Part shown: piece by piece, positions 52,519 to 61,096 of the stretch
Layout of the letters: each line of letters begins with the position of its first letter
How positions within the stretch are numbered: position 1 is the stretch's first letter
Source of the DNA: SAR86 cluster bacterium AG-390-O18
GTDB taxonomy: Bacteria > Pseudomonadota > Gammaproteobacteria > Magnimaribacterales > AG-339-G14
Reading direction: 5' to 3'
Length of the DNA: 64,000 nt
NCBI GenBank assembly: GCA_003279605.1
Contig: QCHF01000001.1
Location: forward strand, 575,546 to 639,545
Translations under genes and position numbers: made by a program
The notes under the pieces: generated by a model
The model's database searches: none
Told to the model about the DNA's origin: nothing
What the model saw: only the letters and a program-made list of their open reading frames with translations

Positions 52519-54321
52519 TTAATATTTTTTTATTTCTCGTAACATATCTTTGAAGTCATTATTATTGTCAGATAGTTCCTTGAAAGAACCTTCGGCTAAA
52601 ATAGCTCCATTCTTTAGGTAAAATATTTTTTCACAATTTTCAAGAGTTGAAAGTCTATGAGCTACCATTATGACAGTTAAGTTTGGAATTTCTTGAATAT
52701 TTTTTATGATTTTCCTTTCAGTTATATTATCTAATGCGCTTGTAGCTTCATCCAATATTAAAACCTTCGGTTTCCTAAATAAAGCTCTTGCGATTCCAAT
52801 TCTTTGAAGCTGTCCTCCAGACAGTTGAACTCCTCTTTCTCCAATTTTCGTATTTAACCCATTAGGTAAATTTCTTGCAAAATCTGATACCAAAGCTATC
52901 TGTGAAGCTTCCTCTATAAGCTCATTTTTTAAGTTTTTATAGTCCTGGCCAAATGCAATGTTTTCTTTTATAGATGCGTCTGATAAGAAAATGTTTTGAG
53001 GTACATGGGATAAATTATTTTGCCATTTTCTAATAACCAAATTGTTTAACTCAAAATCATCAATTTTTATATTTCCAGAGTTTGGTGACAAAATCCCTAA
53101 GATTAAATCAAGTGTTGAAGTTTTTCCGCTCCCAGTTTCTCCAGCAAATCCAACAACAGAATTCTTTTGAATTGATAAAGTAAGATTTTCTAAAACGTTT
53201 TTTTCGCCTTCTTTATATGCAAAACAAACTTCGTTAAATGAGATTGACTTATTAAAATCTAATTTTTCATTAATTTCATTTTGTGCTAATAAAGGTTTAC
53301 GATCCAAAAAGGCTAAAACATCTTTAAGAGATTCTTCGCCGCCCATTATAAATGAAAAGCCAGCATAGCCCTGATGCAGGACAGGCAATAGCCTTTGAGC
53401 ACCTAATGCTAAAGCTCCTAAAAAAGGTACAACGCTGGAAATACCTTCATATTTTATTGAAAAAACAAGAGCTATGGCAGTAATTAGAATCATCCCTAAA
53501 GCTTCAATAAAAAACCTAGGCAAAGTTACCAATACTTGTGTGTTTGCTTGAGCCTTTTTCAAGAGCTTATCGACATTTATAAATTTTTTATAAAAAGTTT
53601 CTTGTGTTCCATCAACTATAACTTGTTTTATTCCTCCTAAAGATTCTTGAAGATTTTTCATTACTTCATTTGTATTAAGTGCAATTTTTTTACTATTAGA
53701 TGAAAGTCTAGATTTATTAAGAAGAATAATTAATGAATATAAAATTCCTAATCCAAGAAAAGTTGAAATTGCCATTTGAGGATTGATAAAAATTAAAAAA
53801 CCCATAACAGTAGTTATGAAAAAAAAGGAAGAAAAAAGTCTAGTAGATTCCAAGATAATATCTTGAATAATAAAATCGGTCTTTCTAACAATGCCATTTA
53901 TTACTTCACTGCTGTTTGATTCAATATGGATTTTATATGGCTGGTATAAGGTTTTTTTAAATATTTCTGCTCCAAGTTCCAGTCCAGTTTCAAATGATAA
54001 TTTAGTTGAAAACCAGACTAATACTATCCTTGCTAATGTAGAAATTAGTATTGCTAAAATAAAAATTAAAGCAAATGGCAAAATAAGATCATCAGGATTA
54101 TATATTGATAGGGCATTACTAATTTTTAAAACATATTCTTGATTATAAATTATCGAGGGATCTGCCAAAACAGCCAGAAATGGAATTACTGCTCCGATAC
54201 TTAAAATTTCACAAAAAGAAACAAAAATCATTAAGAAAATAAGAAAAATGTATTGTTTTTTTCTTTTATCGGAAAAGAAATTCCATAATCTTCTCAAAAG
54301 AAAAAAGATATTTAAATTCAT
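52519..54321 (-). CDS. ABC transporter permease-ATPase (PglK/MsbA-like lipid-linked glycan exporter)
   Basis: This 600-aa half-transporter has an N-terminal six-helix membrane domain (about residues 20-330) and a C-terminal ATPase domain with Walker A GETGSGKT (394-401), signature LSGGQLQR, Walker [13 protein letters not shown], and H-loop AHRLS. In the polysaccharide operon, next to Wzz and with no Wzx gene, it may flip the lipid-linked repeat unit like PglK. It lies 6 bases from the wzz stop. Confidence 0.85.
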   Translation of the reverse strand: MNLNIFFLLRRLWNFFSDKRKKQYIFLIFLMIFVSFCEILSIGAVIPFLAVLADPSIIYNQEYVLKISNALSIYNPDDLILPFALIFILAILISTLARIVLVWFSTKLSFETGLELGAEIFKKTLYQPYKIHIESNSSEVINGIVRKTDFIIQDIILESTRLFSSFFFITTVMGFLIFINPQMAISTFLGLGILYSLIILLNKSRLSSNSKKIALNTNEVMKNLQESLGGIKQVIVDGTQETFYKKFINVDKLLKKAQANTQVLVTLPRFFIEALGMILITAIALVFSIKYEGISSVVPFLGALALGAQRLLPVLHQGYAGFSFIMGGEESLKDVLAFLDRKPLLAQNEINEKLDFNKSISFNEVCFAYKEGEKNVLENLTLSIQKNSVVGFAGETGSGKTSTLDLILGILSPNSGNIKIDDFELNNLVIRKWQNNLSHVPQNIFLSDASIKENIAFGQDYKNLKNELIEEASQIALVSDFARNLPNGLNTKIGERGVQLSGGQLQRIGIARALFRKPKVLILDEATSALDNITERKIIKNIQEIPNLTVIMVAHRLSTLENCEKIFYLKNGAILAEGSFKELSDNNNDFKDMLREIKKY

Positions 54322-54327
54322 GTTAAT

Positions 54328-55209
54328 TTAGTTTTTCTTAAAAAAAAGAAACCTAATTAGGGCTGTGGAAATGCTTAAAAATAAACCTGTTAAAAAGAAG
54401 AAAATGACAATCTGGGTTCTTTGAGGTTCTACTTTTTGTTCTGGGATAAAAGGAGGATCAACTATCTGGAAGACATAATCTTCTTTAAACTTAATTAACA
54501 TCTGCTTTTTCAATTGTTCTTGCATCATCGAGCTAATTGAGGATTTTAATGAAGATACCTTTGAGGTAGAAAATTTTTCATTTAAGTAATTTAATGATTT
54601 TTCTGTTTCTTCAAGATCTTTTTCTACAGTAAGTTTACGAAATTCTGTTAAAACAAGATCTAAAAAATCTTTAGCAAAATATGGGGATACATGTTTGAAA
54701 GAAACTCTTATGACCCCGGTGGCTTTCTCTCTTTCAATTTTTAAATTTTCTAAGAGAAAATCATGCGCTTCTAATTTCGTTGGCTTTTTTTCTGGAAGCC
54801 ATTGCGCTGAAGATCTATCATATAGATTATCATCAAAAATAATTTCTCCAGAAGAATTATTAAAAGAAGATGCTGCAATTAACTTTTCTAAAACGCCAGG
54901 AAAGGATATTAGGTGTTCATGGAATTTTCTTGACTTAAGAACTTCTATATAAAGAAATAGATTTTTTTTACTAGAAGAGAAATCAATTCCTGCCAAACTA
55001 GCTAAGCCACTTACTTGTGAGCCCATAGAAGTTTGTTCTTCATCTTTTGGGAAAAGGGTTGCCTCACTTTTATAGATATCATTCAATAAAAGAACATAAA
55101 CAACTGAAGATATAGTAAGAAATAAAGTAAGAGAAAAAATTAAAATTTTTTCTTTGAAGAGAATACTTAAAATATCTTTTACTTTTATTTCTTGAAATTC
55201 TTCTTCCAT
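54328..55209 (-). CDS. wzz: Wzz-family polysaccharide chain-length determinant
   Basis: This 293-aa polysaccharide co-polymerase has an N-terminal membrane helix (KILIFSLTLFLTISSVVYVLLL), a periplasmic alpha-helical region (about residues 60-255) and a C-terminal helix (TQIVIFFFLTGLFLSISTALI) preceded by the proline-rich PPFIPEQKVEPQR typical of Wzz. No kinase domain is attached. It controls polymer length made by the Wzy-like protein. It starts only 11 bases after the 3' end of tRNA-Leu. Confidence 0.85.
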   Translation of the reverse strand: MEEEFQEIKVKDILSILFKEKILIFSLTLFLTISSVVYVLLLNDIYKSEATLFPKDEEQTSMGSQVSGLASLAGIDFSSSKKNLFLYIEVLKSRKFHEHLISFPGVLEKLIAASSFNNSSGEIIFDDNLYDRSSAQWLPEKKPTKLEAHDFLLENLKIEREKATGVIRVSFKHVSPYFAKDFLDLVLTEFRKLTVEKDLEETEKSLNYLNEKFSTSKVSSLKSSISSMMQEQLKKQMLIKFKEDYVFQIVDPPFIPEQKVEPQRTQIVIFFFLTGLFLSISTALIRFLFFKKN

Positions 55210-55220
55210 AAAATCTTTGA

Positions 55221-55307
55221 TGGTACCCAGGGCCGGACTTGAACCGGCACGAAGTTGCCTTCGAGGGATTTTAAGTCCCTTGTGTCTACCAATTCCACCA
55301 CCTGGGC
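55221..55307 (-). tRNA. tRNA-Leu (anticodon UAA)
   Basis: 87 nt with encoded CCA (55221-55223). The acceptor arms GCCCAGG and CCTGGGT pair (one G-U), discriminator is A, and the anticodon stem AGGGA/TCCCT encloses the loop CTTAAAA with anticodon TAA. A long variable arm (CGAAGGCAACTTCG) and the T-loop GGTTCAAGTCC are as expected for Leu. The 3' end is 11 bases before the wzz start codon. Confidence 0.97.
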
Positions 55308-55337
55308 AAAATTTAAAAACTCATTCTATAACAAATT

Positions 55338-55411
55338 TGGAGGCTGAGGTCGGAATCGAACCGGCGTAGACGGATTTGCAATCCGCTGCATGACCACTCT
55401 GCCACTCAGCC
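55338..55411 (-). tRNA. tRNA-Cys (anticodon GCA)
   Basis: 74 nt with encoded CCA (55338-55340). Acceptor arms GGCTGAG/CTCAGCC pair perfectly, the discriminator base is U as expected for Cys, and the anticodon stem CGGAT/ATCCG holds loop TTGCAAA with GCA. T-arm CCGGTTCGATTCCGA is normal. It lies 30 bases before tRNA-Leu on the same strand; the two are probably co-transcribed. Confidence 0.97.
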
Positions 55412-55419
55412 GTAAAGCC

Positions 55420-55425
55420 ATTGTA
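55420..55425 (-). promoter_or_regulatory. Candidate -10 element upstream of tRNA-Cys
   Basis: Minus-strand TACAAT (5 of 6 matches to TATAAT) lies 8 bases before the mature tRNA-Cys 5' end, downstream of the pgsA stop. No clear -35 is seen. If real, it drives the two tRNAs and, with no visible terminator after tRNA-Leu, wzz and the genes beyond. Confidence 0.3.
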
Positions 55426-55435
55426 TATATTTGTT

Positions 55436-55963
55436 TTAAACAATCCATTTATTTGAATATTTTATAAAGGAGTACCAAGAAATTAATGCACTTAAGCTGA
55501 CTAATACAAGACTTAAATCCATAATAACTTTCGGTGTTATTGGAGTAATCAAGATTAATCCTAATCCGCTCATTTGGATGGCAGTTTTATATTTTCCCAA
55601 CATATCAGATTTAACTTCACTTAACTGTTTTGATTTGGAAACTATGAACAATCTTAAATAACTTATAGAAATTTCTCTTGAGACTATAAGAACGGATGAA
55701 ATAAAAATTATTTTACTTTCAAAATTAAAGGTCATCCAAATCAGTAAAATAGAAATAAATAATTTGTCTGATAATAAATCTAACAGAGCGCCAAAATCAG
55801 AAGTTTGATTATTTTTACGAGCAAAAAAACCATCTAAATAATCAGTAACAGCAGCAATAATATAGAAGATTAATGATAATAAGAAAAATTCATTTTCAAA
55901 CAGTAAAATTATTGGAATCAAAAATGCTACTCTTGAAACAGATAAAATATTAGGAATATTCAT
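55436..55963 (-). CDS. pgsA: CDP-diacylglycerol-glycerol-3-phosphate 3-phosphatidyltransferase
   Basis: PgsA makes phosphatidylglycerophosphate in the inner membrane. I start it at ATG 55963 (175 aa), one base after the uvrC stop; this puts the conserved NIPNILSVSRV start in place. The CDP-alcohol phosphotransferase motif is complete (Asp41, Asp44-Gly45, Ala48-Arg49, Gly58, Asp62, Asp66). Several membrane helices follow. The uvrC-pgsA-tRNA order is common in gammaproteobacteria. Confidence 0.94.
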   Translation of the reverse strand: MNIPNILSVSRVAFLIPIILLFENEFFLLSLIFYIIAAVTDYLDGFFARKNNQTSDFGALLDLLSDKLFISILLIWMTFNFESKIIFISSVLIVSREISISYLRLFIVSKSKQLSEVKSDMLGKYKTAIQMSGLGLILITPITPKVIMDLSLVLVSLSALISWYSFIKYSNKWIV

Positions 55964-55964
55964 A

Positions 55965-57782
55965 CTAATTATTTTTAAGATAAGAGTGAATTTTTTTAGC
56001 TTTGCTTTCTCCAATGCCAGGTGCACATTTTAAATCATCTAAAGAAGCCTCACATACTTTGTCTATACCTCCGAAATATCTAATTAGGTTTAATTTTAAC
56101 TTTGGACCTAATCCATCTATTCTATCTAAACTTGAAGATAACAAATCCTTGGATCTTCTCTTTCTGTGATGATTTATTGCAAACCTATGAGATTCATTTC
56201 TTACAAGTTGGAGAATTTTTAATATCTCGGCTGAATTATTTAATTCATGACTATTTTGTCCATCATGCAAAACATCATATTTTTGATTTCTATTAGGACC
56301 TTTAGAAATGGAAATAAATTTTATATTTTCAGAGATTTTTTTATCTAAATATTTCTTAACAGTGTTTAATTGCCCCTTTCCTCCATCAATTAAAATAACC
56401 TCAGGCATATCAAAATTATTTTTTTGTAAGTTTTTACATCTTCTTTGAATAGCTTCACTAAGAGCTAAGTAATCATTGTTAGAGTCTTTTTTAATATTCA
56501 TGACTCTATAATTTTTTTTATTAGGCCCATCTTTAGTAATAGACACACAAGAAGCTGAAACATTTTTCCCTGAGGTATGGCTTATATCAAAGCCCTCTAT
56601 TTTATTAATTTTTTCTATTCGCAAAAAATTTGCTAGAGAATCAAAACAACTTTGAATCCAAGAATAATTATTATTTCTTGATAATGCATCTTCAGCCTGT
56701 GAGGAACAAATATCGATTAAATTCTTATTTTGCTTGTTAGGCTTATGGATAATTATTTGGGGAGACTTTAAATGAGTTAAAAAATCTCTTGTCTCTTTTA
56801 AAATTTCTCCCTGAAAAAGGAAATTTATTGTTTTTCTAGCTTTGTTATCTATTACATAACTTTCTAAGAAAACTGACAAGAGTTCTTGATCGGTTATATT
56901 GTCTTTTGAATTCGGATAAAAGTTTTGAGAACTAGTTATCCATCCATCTTCAACCCTAAGCAAACTCAAACAACAATTAAATTTATTTCTTTTGATTGTA
57001 AAAACATCTAAATCATCAAATCCTGTTAAAACGTTTTGTTTTTTTTGAGTATCTCTAATGGATTTAACTTTATCCCTATATATAGCTGCTCTTTCATAAT
57101 CTTTCTTCTTAGAATATGAATCCATCTTTTCTTGAAGATCAAATATTATATTTTTTGTATCGCCTGAAAGAAAATTTATAGTATTTTGCACTTCAAAAGC
57201 ATAATCCTCCTTGGAAATATTTCCTACACAAGGAGCTGTACACCTATTCATTTGATACTCAATACAAGGACGAGTTCTATTTTTGAAATTTATATCTTTA
57301 CAATTTCTTATTTTAAATAGAGATCTTATCAAGCTTACATTGAGTCTCATTGCTCCAACATTTGCAAAAGGTCCGAATATAGTGTTTGCAGGGTCTTTTT
57401 GTCTAGAAACATAAATCGCTGGATAATCTTTTGATGTGGATAAATGTATTGCTGGATATGATTTGTCATCTCTAAATTGAATGTTAAAAGGAGGTCGTTT
57501 TTTTGAAATTAATCCTTGTTCTAAAATTAAAGCATCAGATTCTGTTTTAGTAATAATAGTTTCAATGTACTTAATTGATGATTTAAGTTTAGCTATTCTT
57601 TTTCCTTCACCTTTTCTGACATTTAAGTAACTATTAACCCTATTTTTTATATTTTTTGCTTTGCCAATATAAATGATTTTATTTTCAGAGTTGAAAAATT
57701 TATAGACACCCGGTAATTCTGGAAAATCTACATTTTTATCAAAAAGTATTTTTTTATTCGTAAACTGCGCTTGCTTTTCCAT
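55965..57782 (-). CDS. uvrC: UvrABC system protein C
   Basis: UvrC makes both incisions in nucleotide excision repair. From ATG 57782 (605 aa; AAGG five bases upstream) it has the N-terminal GIY-YIG nuclease (PGVYKFF...IIYIGKAKN), the UvrB-binding UVR helix pair (about residue 195 onward), the C-terminal RNase H-like endonuclease (EGFDISHTSGKNVSAS, VILIDGGKGQLN) and tandem helix-hairpin-helix motifs. Overlaps the ggt 3' end by 29 bases. Confidence 0.96.
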   Translation of the reverse strand: MEKQAQFTNKKILFDKNVDFPELPGVYKFFNSENKIIYIGKAKNIKNRVNSYLNVRKGEGKRIAKLKSSIKYIETIITKTESDALILEQGLISKKRPPFNIQFRDDKSYPAIHLSTSKDYPAIYVSRQKDPANTIFGPFANVGAMRLNVSLIRSLFKIRNCKDINFKNRTRPCIEYQMNRCTAPCVGNISKEDYAFEVQNTINFLSGDTKNIIFDLQEKMDSYSKKKDYERAAIYRDKVKSIRDTQKKQNVLTGFDDLDVFTIKRNKFNCCLSLLRVEDGWITSSQNFYPNSKDNITDQELLSVFLESYVIDNKARKTINFLFQGEILKETRDFLTHLKSPQIIIHKPNKQNKNLIDICSSQAEDALSRNNNYSWIQSCFDSLANFLRIEKINKIEGFDISHTSGKNVSASCVSITKDGPNKKNYRVMNIKKDSNNDYLALSEAIQRRCKNLQKNNFDMPEVILIDGGKGQLNTVKKYLDKKISENIKFISISKGPNRNQKYDVLHDGQNSHELNNSAEILKILQLVRNESHRFAINHHRKRRSKDLLSSSLDRIDGLGPKLKLNLIRYFGGIDKVCEASLDDLKCAPGIGESKAKKIHSYLKNN

Positions 57783-59448
57783 CTGGCCTTCTTTTATCAG
57801 AAAATGCTTCAACGATATCTTTTTTTATTAAAATAGAGTGAATTTCGCCTAATTTTCTTTTAATTAATTTTTTTTCTTTTTTTAAAGATTCTATAAGACT
57901 ATCATCAAGATCTTCATGAAATAAGATATCAGGGAGATGTTGATAATGTATTCTTCCTTTGCCAGAAGATTCTTCTAAAGACATTTGAAAATCTAAAATA
58001 TTTAAAACCTCCTGCAGGACACTTGTAATAATTGTTGAGCCCCCTGGAGAACCAGTAATTAAGTAAGGCCTTTGATCTCTAAAGACTATTACTGGTGACA
58101 TTGATGAAAGAGGAGTTTTTTTTGGCTCAATTTTATTTGCTTCAGAACCTATTAGGCCATAGGCGTTTGGATGCCCTGGTTTTGATGAGAAATCATCCAT
58201 TTCATTGTTCATTAAAATTCCAGTTCCGGGTGGGATTATTCCTGATCCATAGGCAGTATTTAAAGTGTAAGTATTACTTACTGCATTGCCCCATTTATCT
58301 AGAATAGAAAAATGTGTTGTTTCTTCTCCTTCGATAATATTGATATTTGCTTTCGAAGGGGTTTTCCTTTCTTGTATTAACTTAAAAATATCATCTGCGT
58401 ATTTTTTTGATGTTAGTAATTCTTGAGGCACTTTAAAAAAATCGGGATCTCCGAGGTAATTAGCCCGGTCCTTATAAGCATAATCCATAGATGATATTAG
58501 TAATTTAAAGTATTCCTCTGAGTTGTTATTAATTTTGTTTAGATCAACATTTTCTAAAATATTCAACATTTGTATTAAAGCAATTCCTCCAGAACTTGGT
58601 GGAGCCATAGAACAAATTTCATATAATCTATAACTACCGCAAACTGGAGTGAGTAACCTAAGTTTATATTGGCTCAAATCCTCTAAAGTTAAAATACCTC
58701 CATTGATTTGAAAAAAGTTTGTAATTTTTTTTGCTGTTTCTCCAGAGTAAAATTCTTTTTTTCCATTTTTAGCAATTTTCTCTAAAGTTTTAGAAAGATC
58801 GATTTGAATGAAAATATCTCCTTCAGAAAATCCTTTAGCTCTTGTAAAAATTTTTTTTGCTTCCTCATTTTTTTCAAACTTTTTTTTATATTTATTTAAA
58901 TTTTTTGCTTGAAAATCAGATAAAACAAAACCTTTTCTCGCTAAATTAATCGATGGATTTATCAAAGACTTAATATCAATTGTTCCAAACTTTTCTGAAA
59001 CATAGAACATGCCCGCTACTGTTCCTGGAACCCCAGAAGCTAAAATAGAATTTAAGCTTAGACCTTTAATGACTTTTCCTGAGCTATCCTGAAACATTTT
59101 TTCATAAGACTTAATAGGAGCTCGTTCTCTATAATCAATAGAGATAGTTTCATTTTTTTCTGCTAAATGTATTAGCATGAATCCACCACCTCCAATATTG
59201 CCAGCCGATGGATTGACTACAGCCAGTGCAAATGCAACTGCGACTGCAGCATCAATGGCATTTCCCCCTTCTTCTAAAACTTTCATTCCAATGTCTGTAG
59301 CAAGATGATGCCTGGTTGCTACAGCATAAGACTCTGCTTTAACGAACAAAGAAAAAAAAGATAATAGAATTAGGACAAATACTATTACTGGAAATTTTAA
59401 GGTATAGATTTTGCTAATTTGGCTTATCTTCAGTATGCCTTTCACCAT
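57754..59448 (-). CDS. ggt: Gamma-glutamyltranspeptidase
   Basis: GGT cleaves gamma-glutamyl bonds of glutathione in the periplasm. Start taken at ATG 59448 (564 aa), within the cupin gene's end. A signal peptide is evident (FPVIVFVLILLSFFSLFVKAES, ending near residue 40). The large-subunit region has RHHLATDIGMKVLEEGGNAIDAAVA; the autocleavage site and nucleophile is Thr377 in EETTHFS; PPGTGILMNNEMDDF and GSPGGSTIITSV complete the site. It would be self-processed into two subunits. Overlaps uvrC's start. Confidence 0.95.
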   Translation of the reverse strand: MVKGILKISQISKIYTLKFPVIVFVLILLSFFSLFVKAESYAVATRHHLATDIGMKVLEEGGNAIDAAVAVAFALAVVNPSAGNIGGGGFMLIHLAEKNETISIDYRERAPIKSYEKMFQDSSGKVIKGLSLNSILASGVPGTVAGMFYVSEKFGTIDIKSLINPSINLARKGFVLSDFQAKNLNKYKKKFEKNEEAKKIFTRAKGFSEGDIFIQIDLSKTLEKIAKNGKKEFYSGETAKKITNFFQINGGILTLEDLSQYKLRLLTPVCGSYRLYEICSMAPPSSGGIALIQMLNILENVDLNKINNNSEEYFKLLISSMDYAYKDRANYLGDPDFFKVPQELLTSKKYADDIFKLIQERKTPSKANINIIEGEETTHFSILDKWGNAVSNTYTLNTAYGSGIIPPGTGILMNNEMDDFSSKPGHPNAYGLIGSEANKIEPKKTPLSSMSPVIVFRDQRPYLITGSPGGSTIITSVLQEVLNILDFQMSLEESSGKGRIHYQHLPDILFHEDLDDSLIESLKKEKKLIKRKLGEIHSILIKKDIVEAFSDKRRPDGKASAVYE

Positions 59449-59743
59449 TGAATATTGCAGCAAATTCTAAAATCTCACTGGATTCATTAAAAACTCTATG
59501 AAATGCACCATCTGGAACTGGTATAACATCTCCTTGCTTAACCTCAAATTTTGATTCATCGATTTGCATTATTCCTATGCCTCTATAAAAAACATAAACT
59601 TCTTCCTGACCTTCATGTTTATGACCTGAAGTGCTTTTGTTTGGGTTTAGCTTAGTTATGCTGGGAACGAGTTTCGATAAAGAACTATTGTCTAGTACAA
59701 CATATCTTTCATCTTCTTTAACAATGTGCCAGTTATTATCCAT
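59414..59743 (-). CDS. Small cupin-domain protein
   Basis: A 109-aa single cupin: motif 1 GHKHEGQEEVYVFYRGIG carries two His and one Glu for metal, motif 2 GDVIPVPDGAFHRVFN the third His. Substrate unknown; such small cupins may be isomerases, dioxygenases or binding proteins. It overlaps ggt's start by 35 bases. A TATAAT lies 8 bases before its ATG. Confidence 0.8.
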   Translation of the reverse strand: MDNNWHIVKEDERYVVLDNSSLSKLVPSITKLNPNKSTSGHKHEGQEEVYVFYRGIGIMQIDESKFEVKQGDVIPVPDGAFHRVFNESSEILEFAAIFNGERHTEDKPN

Positions 59744-59751
59744 CAGATGAA

Positions 59752-59757
59752 ATTATA
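59752..59757 (-). promoter_or_regulatory. Candidate -10 element for the cupin-ggt-uvrC unit
   Basis: A perfect minus-strand TATAAT sits 8 bases before the cupin ATG in the 76-base gap after pyrF. Transcription would begin at or within two or three bases of the ATG, suggesting a leaderless message; no Shine-Dalgarno is visible. No good -35 at normal spacing (TTGGAA lies 22 bases upstream). Confidence 0.4.
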
Positions 59758-59819
59758 TATGATTAAGGTTGCTTTAACATTCCAAGTTATGTTGTATCAA
59801 AATTCTCTCCAAATGAACT

Positions 59820-60521
59820 CTATATAAAAAATGTATCGATTTCATTTATAACTTTTGAGGGGCTAGAAGAAGCAGTTATTTCTCTAGCAATAACTAAGTA
59901 ATCTGCACCCATTTTTATTGCCTCTTGAATTGTGGAAGTTCTTTTTTGACCGCCACTTTCTTCATTTACCCTTATTCCAGGACATACAGAGATTAATGAA
60001 TGTATCTCTTCCTTCTTGAAATGCTCTAGGTCTTTTGGAGAACAAACAATTCCATCTATACCTGCTTTTTTCCCCAAACTTATAAGAGAGCTAATATGAT
60101 TTTGTAAATTATTAATAACCCCTATATCTGAAAGATCTTTCTGATCCAGACTTGTTAAAACAGTGACTCCAATTAAAAGTATTTCTGGTGAAATGGAATT
60201 CTTTGCCTTAACTGCAGCCTCAATCATATTGAGTCCGCCAGATAGATGTATATTCAACATCCATATGCTCATTTTACAGGCTTCCAAAACTGCTTTTTCA
60301 ACAGTATTAGGCGTATCATGAAATTTTAAATCTAAAAAAATATCAAACCCTTCTTTTTTCAAATCATCTAATATTTTTGGTCCACAAGCTGTGAAGAGTT
60401 GTGATCCAACTTTTAATTTATAATTTTCAGGATTTAGTAGCCTTATTATTTCAAATGCACTTTTAGCATTATCAAAATCTAATCCAACTATTATTTGCCC
60501 TTTTTTGATAAATTTTTCCAT
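59820..60521 (-). CDS. pyrF: Orotidine 5'-phosphate decarboxylase
   Basis: PyrF makes UMP from OMP in pyrimidine synthesis. The 233-aa TIM barrel has catalytic DLKFHD (Asp64, Lys66, Asp69), Asp15 and Lys37 near the N-terminus, and a phosphate-binding ADYLVIAREIT at the C-terminus. It follows lapA with a 37-base gap, an order common in gammaproteobacteria. Confidence 0.96.
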   Translation of the reverse strand: MEKFIKKGQIIVGLDFDNAKSAFEIIRLLNPENYKLKVGSQLFTACGPKILDDLKKEGFDIFLDLKFHDTPNTVEKAVLEACKMSIWMLNIHLSGGLNMIEAAVKAKNSISPEILLIGVTVLTSLDQKDLSDIGVINNLQNHISSLISLGKKAGIDGIVCSPKDLEHFKKEEIHSLISVCPGIRVNEESGGQKRTSTIQEAIKMGADYLVIAREITASSSPSKVINEIDTFFI

Positions 60522-60558
60522 TTTTGAATATCAACTAACTCTAAAACATAATTCAGAG

Positions 60559-60801
60559 TTAATCAGCATCATTCTCTTTAGAAATACTCACTTTAGAATT
60601 TTTTTTAAATAGCCTGGGAATTTGAAGTATGAAGGAAACTATAGCTCCAATTAGAATAGAGAAAATAATTGAAAATCCTAGGGATACACCTTCAATTTTC
60701 ACAAAAAATAAATCCAATGCAATAATTTTTGGGTTAAGGCTTGTGAATATAAAAAAGAATATGATGATAAGGATTAAAAAGATGAAATAAAAATATTTCA
60801 T
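60559..60801 (-). CDS. lapA: LapA-family (DUF1049) lipopolysaccharide assembly protein
   Basis: This 80-aa protein has two membrane helices (FYFIFLILIIIFFFIFTS and GFSIIFSILIGAIVSFILQIP) around a short periplasmic loop, as LapA proteins do. LapA works with LapB to control LpxC and LPS levels in E. coli. The gene order ihfB-lapA-pyrF matches gammaproteobacteria. The lapB gene normally between lapA and pyrF is not here. A 6-base stem (60801-60818) abuts the ATG. Confidence 0.85.
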   Translation of the reverse strand: MKYFYFIFLILIIIFFFIFTSLNPKIIALDLFFVKIEGVSLGFSIIFSILIGAIVSFILQIPRLFKKNSKVSISKENDAD

Positions 60802-60818
60802 GTGTTTATTTTAACACA
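60801..60818 (-). promoter_or_regulatory. Small hairpin touching the lapA start codon
   Basis: The inverted repeat TGTGTT (60801-60806) and AACACA (60813-60818) with loop TATTTT fills the 19-base ihfB-lapA gap; on the minus strand the 3' arm ends at the A of the lapA ATG. No Shine-Dalgarno is seen. It could limit ribosome access or be chance. Confidence 0.3.
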
Positions 60819-60820
60819 AC

Positions 60821-61096
60821 CTAATTAACTCTTTGTTTTAATAATTTAGAAGCTCTGAAATATGGTATGGATCTTTTGGGTAGCTCGATAGTCTCACCCG
60901 ATTTTGGATTTCTGGCTCGTATGGATTTTCTGTCCCTCAAGCAAAAAGTACCAAAGCCTCTTATTTCAACTCTGTGCCTTTTCTTTAAAGAATCAATTAT
61001 TGCTTTTTGAATCAAATCAGCTGAAAGAGAGATGTCTATTTCACTATAGTCTTGAAGGTTTCTTGAAAGATGATCAAGAAAATCAGATTTCTTCAT
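60821..61096 (-). CDS. ihfB: Integration host factor beta subunit
   Basis: The 91-aa DNABII protein has the IHF beta features RVEIRGFGTFCLRDRK, the arm RARNPKSGE and the C-terminal PYFRASKLLKQRVN. It partners the IHF alpha encoded at the other end of the window. It begins right after the rpsA stop (no gap), the classic rpsA-ihfB linkage. Confidence 0.96.
   Translation of the reverse strand: MKKSDFLDHLSRNLQDYSEIDISLSADLIQKAIIDSLKKRHRVEIRGFGTFCLRDRKSIRARNPKSGETIELPKRSIPYFRASKLLKQRVN

Noticed and set aside
55221..55307. Possible prophage or integrative element attached at tRNA-Leu
   Set aside because: No integrase, no phage genes and no copy of the tRNA 3' end was noticed at the other end of the island. 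A full repeat search was not possible.
60536..60561. Terminator between lapA and pyrF (TAACTCT/AGAGTTA repeat)
   Set aside because: Seven-base AT-rich stem with no T run after it; probably chance.
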